Origin: Coriaria nepalensis
Lineage: Eukaryota > Streptophyta > Magnoliopsida > Cucurbitales > Coriariaceae
Length of the DNA stretch: 64,000 nucleotides
Direction of reading: 5' to 3'
Assembly: GCA_027186245.1 (NCBI GenBank)
Contig: CP114496.1
Location: 3,169,501 to 3,233,500, forward strand
The notes under the pieces: generated by a model
Told to the model about the DNA's origin: nothing
Databases searched by the model: none
What the model saw: the letters and a program-made list of their open reading frames with translations, nothing else
Shown: positions 60,401 to 64,000 of the stretch, one piece after another
Layout of the letters: each line of letters starts with the position of its first letter
How positions within the stretch are numbered: position 1 is the stretch's first letter
Program-made: the position numbers and the translations under genes

Positions 60401-63400
60401 GCTGTGGTTAAATCAGGTTCTCTTTTAGAAAGTTTCAAATAGATGAAAATGTATAGTCCAACCCGTCCCCCAAATATAAGTACAGTGGCTCAACATAATT
60501 CTGTTTTTCTGCATTGCAGTATCCTGTATTAGAAAAGATTGATGGCATGTCATCTGAGACGATGTTATTGCTTTGGAGCATGAATGAGAAGCACAATTCT
60601 AATTCAAAATTCAAACTCTACTTCAATACACTGCCAGAAGATTTTTCAACAGGTATGTACACTTGGGACAAAACACAGTCAATGATTTTCTTGTTTTTGA
60701 TTTTTCATCCACACTTATGACTAGGAACCGATCATGGATGGGAGTTCATTTCACCTCTTTTTCTTTTTCTGGTCAGAATCTAGTTTCTGATCTGTATTTC
60801 AGTAGTTATTATCTTTCTTACTTAGCTGTCTTCTGAATTTTATGTTTAGGTTTTCAGTTCGACAGTGGCTTTATGATTTCTAGAGGCATACAAGCATATA
60901 ATATCAGCTTCTCGCTCTTTTTTCTTTTGTACATTACCAATTTCCCTATCTGTTATGTGCTATGTATTTATGTTTCCATGTTTTTTGGCCTCATTAGAAA
61001 ACAATTATTCTTATAAGAGTATTTAAAAAGTCAAAATACAAGAAATCTGTAGTTGCATTTGAAAATTGTGATATCCATCCTCAGAAATTGTATCAAAGTG
61101 ACTCTTTGGATACTGTTGTGTGCATAAGGGTGAATATAATTAAAAATGCTCCTATTAGGTAAGATATGTGTCAATGGGTAGTGTTAAGTTATCGATTATC
61201 TTAAGAGTTCGAATTGAGAGGAAACAAGGCCAACTGTGTTATATATCATTGAGACTTTTAACACTCCCTCTCACGGGCAAGCTCATAACAATATGGGCCT
61301 TGTACATGTAAACAAATGGCAAACAAAGCCCAAGAAGCATATCATATGTAGAAATAACAAAGGGAGGAGCGACCGTGATTTGAACTCGAAACCTCAGCTC
61401 TAATATTACATTAAGTTACTGATTATCTTAAGAGTTCAAACTGATAGGAAACGGGCTCAATTATATTATCTATAGTTGAGACTCTTAACAGCTAGATTAC
61501 TATTGGCAATCTTGGTCGCCTGATTAGGTAAGCCTACTCATATCATTAGAAGTAGTATCAAAGCGATTCATTGGGATGCTATATTTACGCATAAGGGTGA
61601 ATACTAAATGTGTACTACTTACTAGTTTTTTTTTTTTTTTTGGGAAAAAGTGTACTATTTACTAGTGCCATAACGATTAATACTAATATTCCACTTACAG
61701 GATTGAGTTTTGGGGTGGGCGCACTTCTGGTTTTGGATCAAACCTTACTGATGGAAGAGATACTACAAGCAAAACAGGTTACCATTACTTTCAAATCTAT
61801 TCTTTTTGTGAAATATTCTGAAGGCTATTGTATATTTTAGTGAGCAAGTGCTAGTCATTTTCTTTGACAAACATAAAGTACATACAGCATTTCTGCTTGG
61901 TTTCTACTATTACTAAAGAAATGCCAAGAAGCTGAAGAGATGAAAGAAACCTAATAAAACAGAAATCCCTAAAAGATCTAAATATGTACTGTTTATACTT
62001 TTATAAGGTGGGACCCTGTGACTAACTGCTGAACATTTATCTATATTTGTAAGTTCAAACATGTTTCAGAAATCAAATTCCTTCCTCTAATTTGCATATT
62101 AGTTATCAATTTTTTTTTTAATTTTCATTATTATTATTGTTTTCTCTCACAGCACTTGCGTAGTCAATATGATCAGTTGTTTCCTGCTCTGTGCAATGAT
62201 CATCCTGAAGTATTTCTAGCAGAGCTCTACACTTGGGAGCAATTTTTGTGGGCTTGTGAGCTTTGGTACTCAAATAGCATGAAAATCATGTTTCCAGATG
62301 GATGTATAAGAACATGCTTAATTCCTATTGCCGGATTTATTAACCACTCAGTAAGTTGCTCCACTCCCTCTCTCTTGTTTCTCCATTCCTTCCCCTCAAG
62401 ACACGCAAAATCTATATTTGGCTGCTTATGTAAAACTGAAAGCATTATGATTAGGTCCATTGACATTGTTTTATATGAAGGAAGAATTTGTAGTGCAGCC
62501 CATTATCGCCTTAATAAATAATCAAAAGTGATTTCAAATTTTCACAGGTTACATTTTCTTGATCTCAGTTTATTTTGTCCCCTGTTTATAACTTCAGCTA
62601 TGTCCGCATATACTGTACTATGGCAAAATAGATGCTACTACAAACACCTTGAAATTCCCTCTATCAAGACCATGCCGGGCAGGAGACCAATGCTTTCTTA
62701 GCTATGGAAACCTCTCCAGCTCCCATCTCCTTACCTTCTACGGCTTCTTACCCCAAGGAGATAACATCTATGATATCATACCGTTGGGTGCGTTTACTGT
62801 TCTTTGATCTATAACTCGATCATCTTATGTTCTTATTCATTGCCAAAAGTTAATGTCTTACCCTCATGCAGATATTGATGCTTCTGATGAAGATTGCACT
62901 GATGGGACTCACCTAAACAAGACAACCCACATGGTGAGGGGAACTTGGTTCTCGAAAAACAAGGATCTCTTCCATTACGGCCTACCTTCACCATTACTGG
63001 ATGCTTTACGTAACGCTTATGGCCCTGGCTCTCAGACGAAGACCAAGGTGATTCTGGCTTTTCCTTCTTTTTTAAGGTCAAATTTTTTGTGCTTTGATCG
63101 AATAGTTCAATTCATTTCGGTATATTTTTCATTCTCCGAAAGCTACAGGAAAATTTGGAAACTGAAATGCGAATCCTTGAAGACCTTCGTTTAATCTTTG
63201 ATGATATGATGGGAAATTTTGAAGAGCAGGAAGTCAGGTAATGATGGGTTTTAAGATGAAAGTGTTTTTCTCTTGTCCTTCAATGCACACGGCATGGATT
63301 AGATGTTTGGCCAAAAAAAGATGAAGCTTAGAGGAAAGTTTTGTTTTGTTTTGTTTTTTTTTTTTTTCCGTTGGTGTGCAGGGAAGATAGTAGGTGGGAT

Positions 63401-63532
63401 ATAAAGCTAGCAGTTGGGTATCAAGATATAGAGAGAGAGATTGTGTCATCAGTATTGACTTCGTGTCAGTCCGGTAAAAGCGAGGTGGAGTCTGCATTGT
63501 TGGAATGCATGTATGAAGACGTACGGGGCTAG
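57467..63532 (+). CDS. SET-domain protein (Rubisco-LSMT/SETD3-like class)
   Basis: Twelve coding exons: 57467-57484, 58094-58186, 58686-58814, 58900-59299, 59445-59563, 60520-60652, 61701-61777, 62153-62350, 62598-62787, 62872-63047, 63149-63237 and 63382-63532. Phases agree throughout, giving about 590 residues. Intron 4 uses a GC donor (GCTT|GCAAGT). The SET domain is split: it begins with EGAGRGTIAKEDLNVGD in exon 5 and ends with AGFINHS in exon 8 and CFLSYGNLSSSHLLTFYGF in exon 9, the cofactor-binding and catalytic marks of this class. A C-terminal part resembling the Rubisco-LSMT substrate-binding domain follows. The N-terminal ~200 residues are unlike the typical enzymes. Lysine or histidine methylation is expected; the substrate is unknown. 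The 18-nt first exon is the least certain part. Confidence 0.88.
59300..59444 (+). other. GC-AG intron in the SET gene
   Basis: The donor is GC at 59300-59301, in the context GCTT|GCAAGT, otherwise a perfect donor consensus. The acceptor is TATATAG ending at 59444. Splicing here joins a phase-1 exon to YVEGAGRG and keeps the SET domain in frame. No GT donor nearby does so. Confidence 0.8.
61083..61605. repeat. Outer repeats around the TRIM element
   Basis: A second pair of direct repeats, 61083-61140 and 61549-61605, shares GTATCAAAG(C/T)GA, then (T/G)GATACTG/GGATGCT and GCATAAGGGTGAATA. Their wording resembles the internal region of another TRIM, so the insert may be composite or nested. 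Confidence 0.6.
61182..61490 (-). mobile_element. TRIM element in SET-gene intron 6
   Basis: A 309-bp element with terminal direct repeats of about 82 bp, 61182-61263 and 61409-61490, beginning TGTTAA on the minus strand. Beside the right repeat the minus strand reads TAATATTAGAGC, a degenerate copia-type primer-binding site, followed by GAGGTTTCGAGTTCAAATCA as in known TRIMs. Beside the left repeat it reads GTGAGAGGGAG, a polypurine tract. Flanks GGTAG (61177-61181) and GCTAG (61491-61495) match at 4 of 5 positions. It has no coding capacity. Confidence 0.8.
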
Positions 63533-64000
63533 AAGCATTCGCCTTTTATCTGCATAAACTCTACTAGAAGAAGACCACGTTGTTAATCATTCCTTTCTCT
63601 CTTTGTACATTAGACTTAGAATAGAAAGAAAAACTTCATAAAACTTTTGTTTTTTTCCTGTTCATACGGATATGAAAGAGGACACAATTTGCTTCTCTTT
63701 TTTTCTTTTTGGGTCTCACGTATTGACGACTATACATATAAATGGTAGCATCCTTATTTTTTGGTAAATCAAATATGGATGTATACCTAGAAATTAATAA
63801 TATCAAACATGCTTATTTCTAATTGGTCCTTACTTTATTCCGTAGTGAGATCAAATATTAGTATTTCAAACTTTATGCTAACCCATAGTTGAAAGATAAC
63901 ACATTTAAAGTAATAATCAAAATAAAACCATCATCTTTATTCTGCAGAAAACCAAATATAGTGTAAAAGAAAAAGAACCAAAAGTAAAACATAGACTCCT
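63533..64000. other. SET-gene 3' region and intergenic
   Basis: The 3'UTR probably ends within about 100-150 bases of the stop codon, where TAGAATAGAAAG and ATAAAACTT give weak polyadenylation-type words. The rest is AT-rich with nothing further seen. Confidence 0.5.

Overview
This window is nuclear DNA from a flowering plant, most likely a eudicot. The evidence is spliced genes with GT-AG introns, AT-rich intergenic DNA, several families of plant LTR retrotransposons, a nuclear insert of plastid DNA, and proteins that are clearly plant types. I cannot name the species.

Six host genes are supported. A short DUF761 protein gene lies at 6559-6945 (+). A CCT-domain gene of the CIA2 (chloroplast import apparatus 2) type lies at 18517-20173 (+, 3 coding exons). 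An intronless GT31 galactosyltransferase-family gene lies at 20853-21821 (-). A mitochondrial outer-membrane porin (VDAC) lies at 23668-26011 (+, 6 coding exons, probable 5'UTR intron). An intronless BCS1-like AAA-ATPase lies at 32524-34086 (+). A SET-domain methyltransferase of the Rubisco-LSMT/SETD3 type lies at 57467-63532 (+, 12 exons, one GC-AG intron). These are independently transcribed genes and not an operon. The GT31-VDAC-AAA trio appears to be a conserved neighbourhood: from memory, the best Arabidopsis matches have consecutive locus numbers (At5g57500, At5g57490, At5g57480).

Mobile DNA fills most of the rest. At 1-8899 two ~0.8-1 kb direct repeats flank a decayed minus-strand copia element, a plastid rps12-region insert inside that element's leader, and the DUF761 gene. 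At 9852-14861 there is a nearly intact copia element with 129-131 bp LTRs and perfect 5-bp target duplications, disabled by one frameshift and one stop. At 27080-28260 (-) and again, in pieces, at 35120-42560 (+) there are decayed DUF1985 genes of the kind carried by Mutator-like elements. The second one has been cut apart by a Tekay-like Gypsy element (35303-41295), a hAT-like non-autonomous element (41542-42186) and apparently a solo LTR (42852-44600). From 44606 to 55420 follow a palindrome-bearing tandem array, a caulimovirid-like movement-protein remnant, a minus-strand copia remnant and a Tnt1-like copia fragment.

The gene-poor stretches at 14867-18516, 28260-32340, 51960-54540 and 55420-57466 are AT-rich and contain no gene I can support. 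Unusual small-scale structure includes four 16-18 nt G or C runs, a 109-bp tandem duplication across the end of the AAA gene, a TRIM element in a SET-gene intron, and clusters of ACGT-core motifs in two copia elements. I found no tRNA, rRNA or CRISPR feature.
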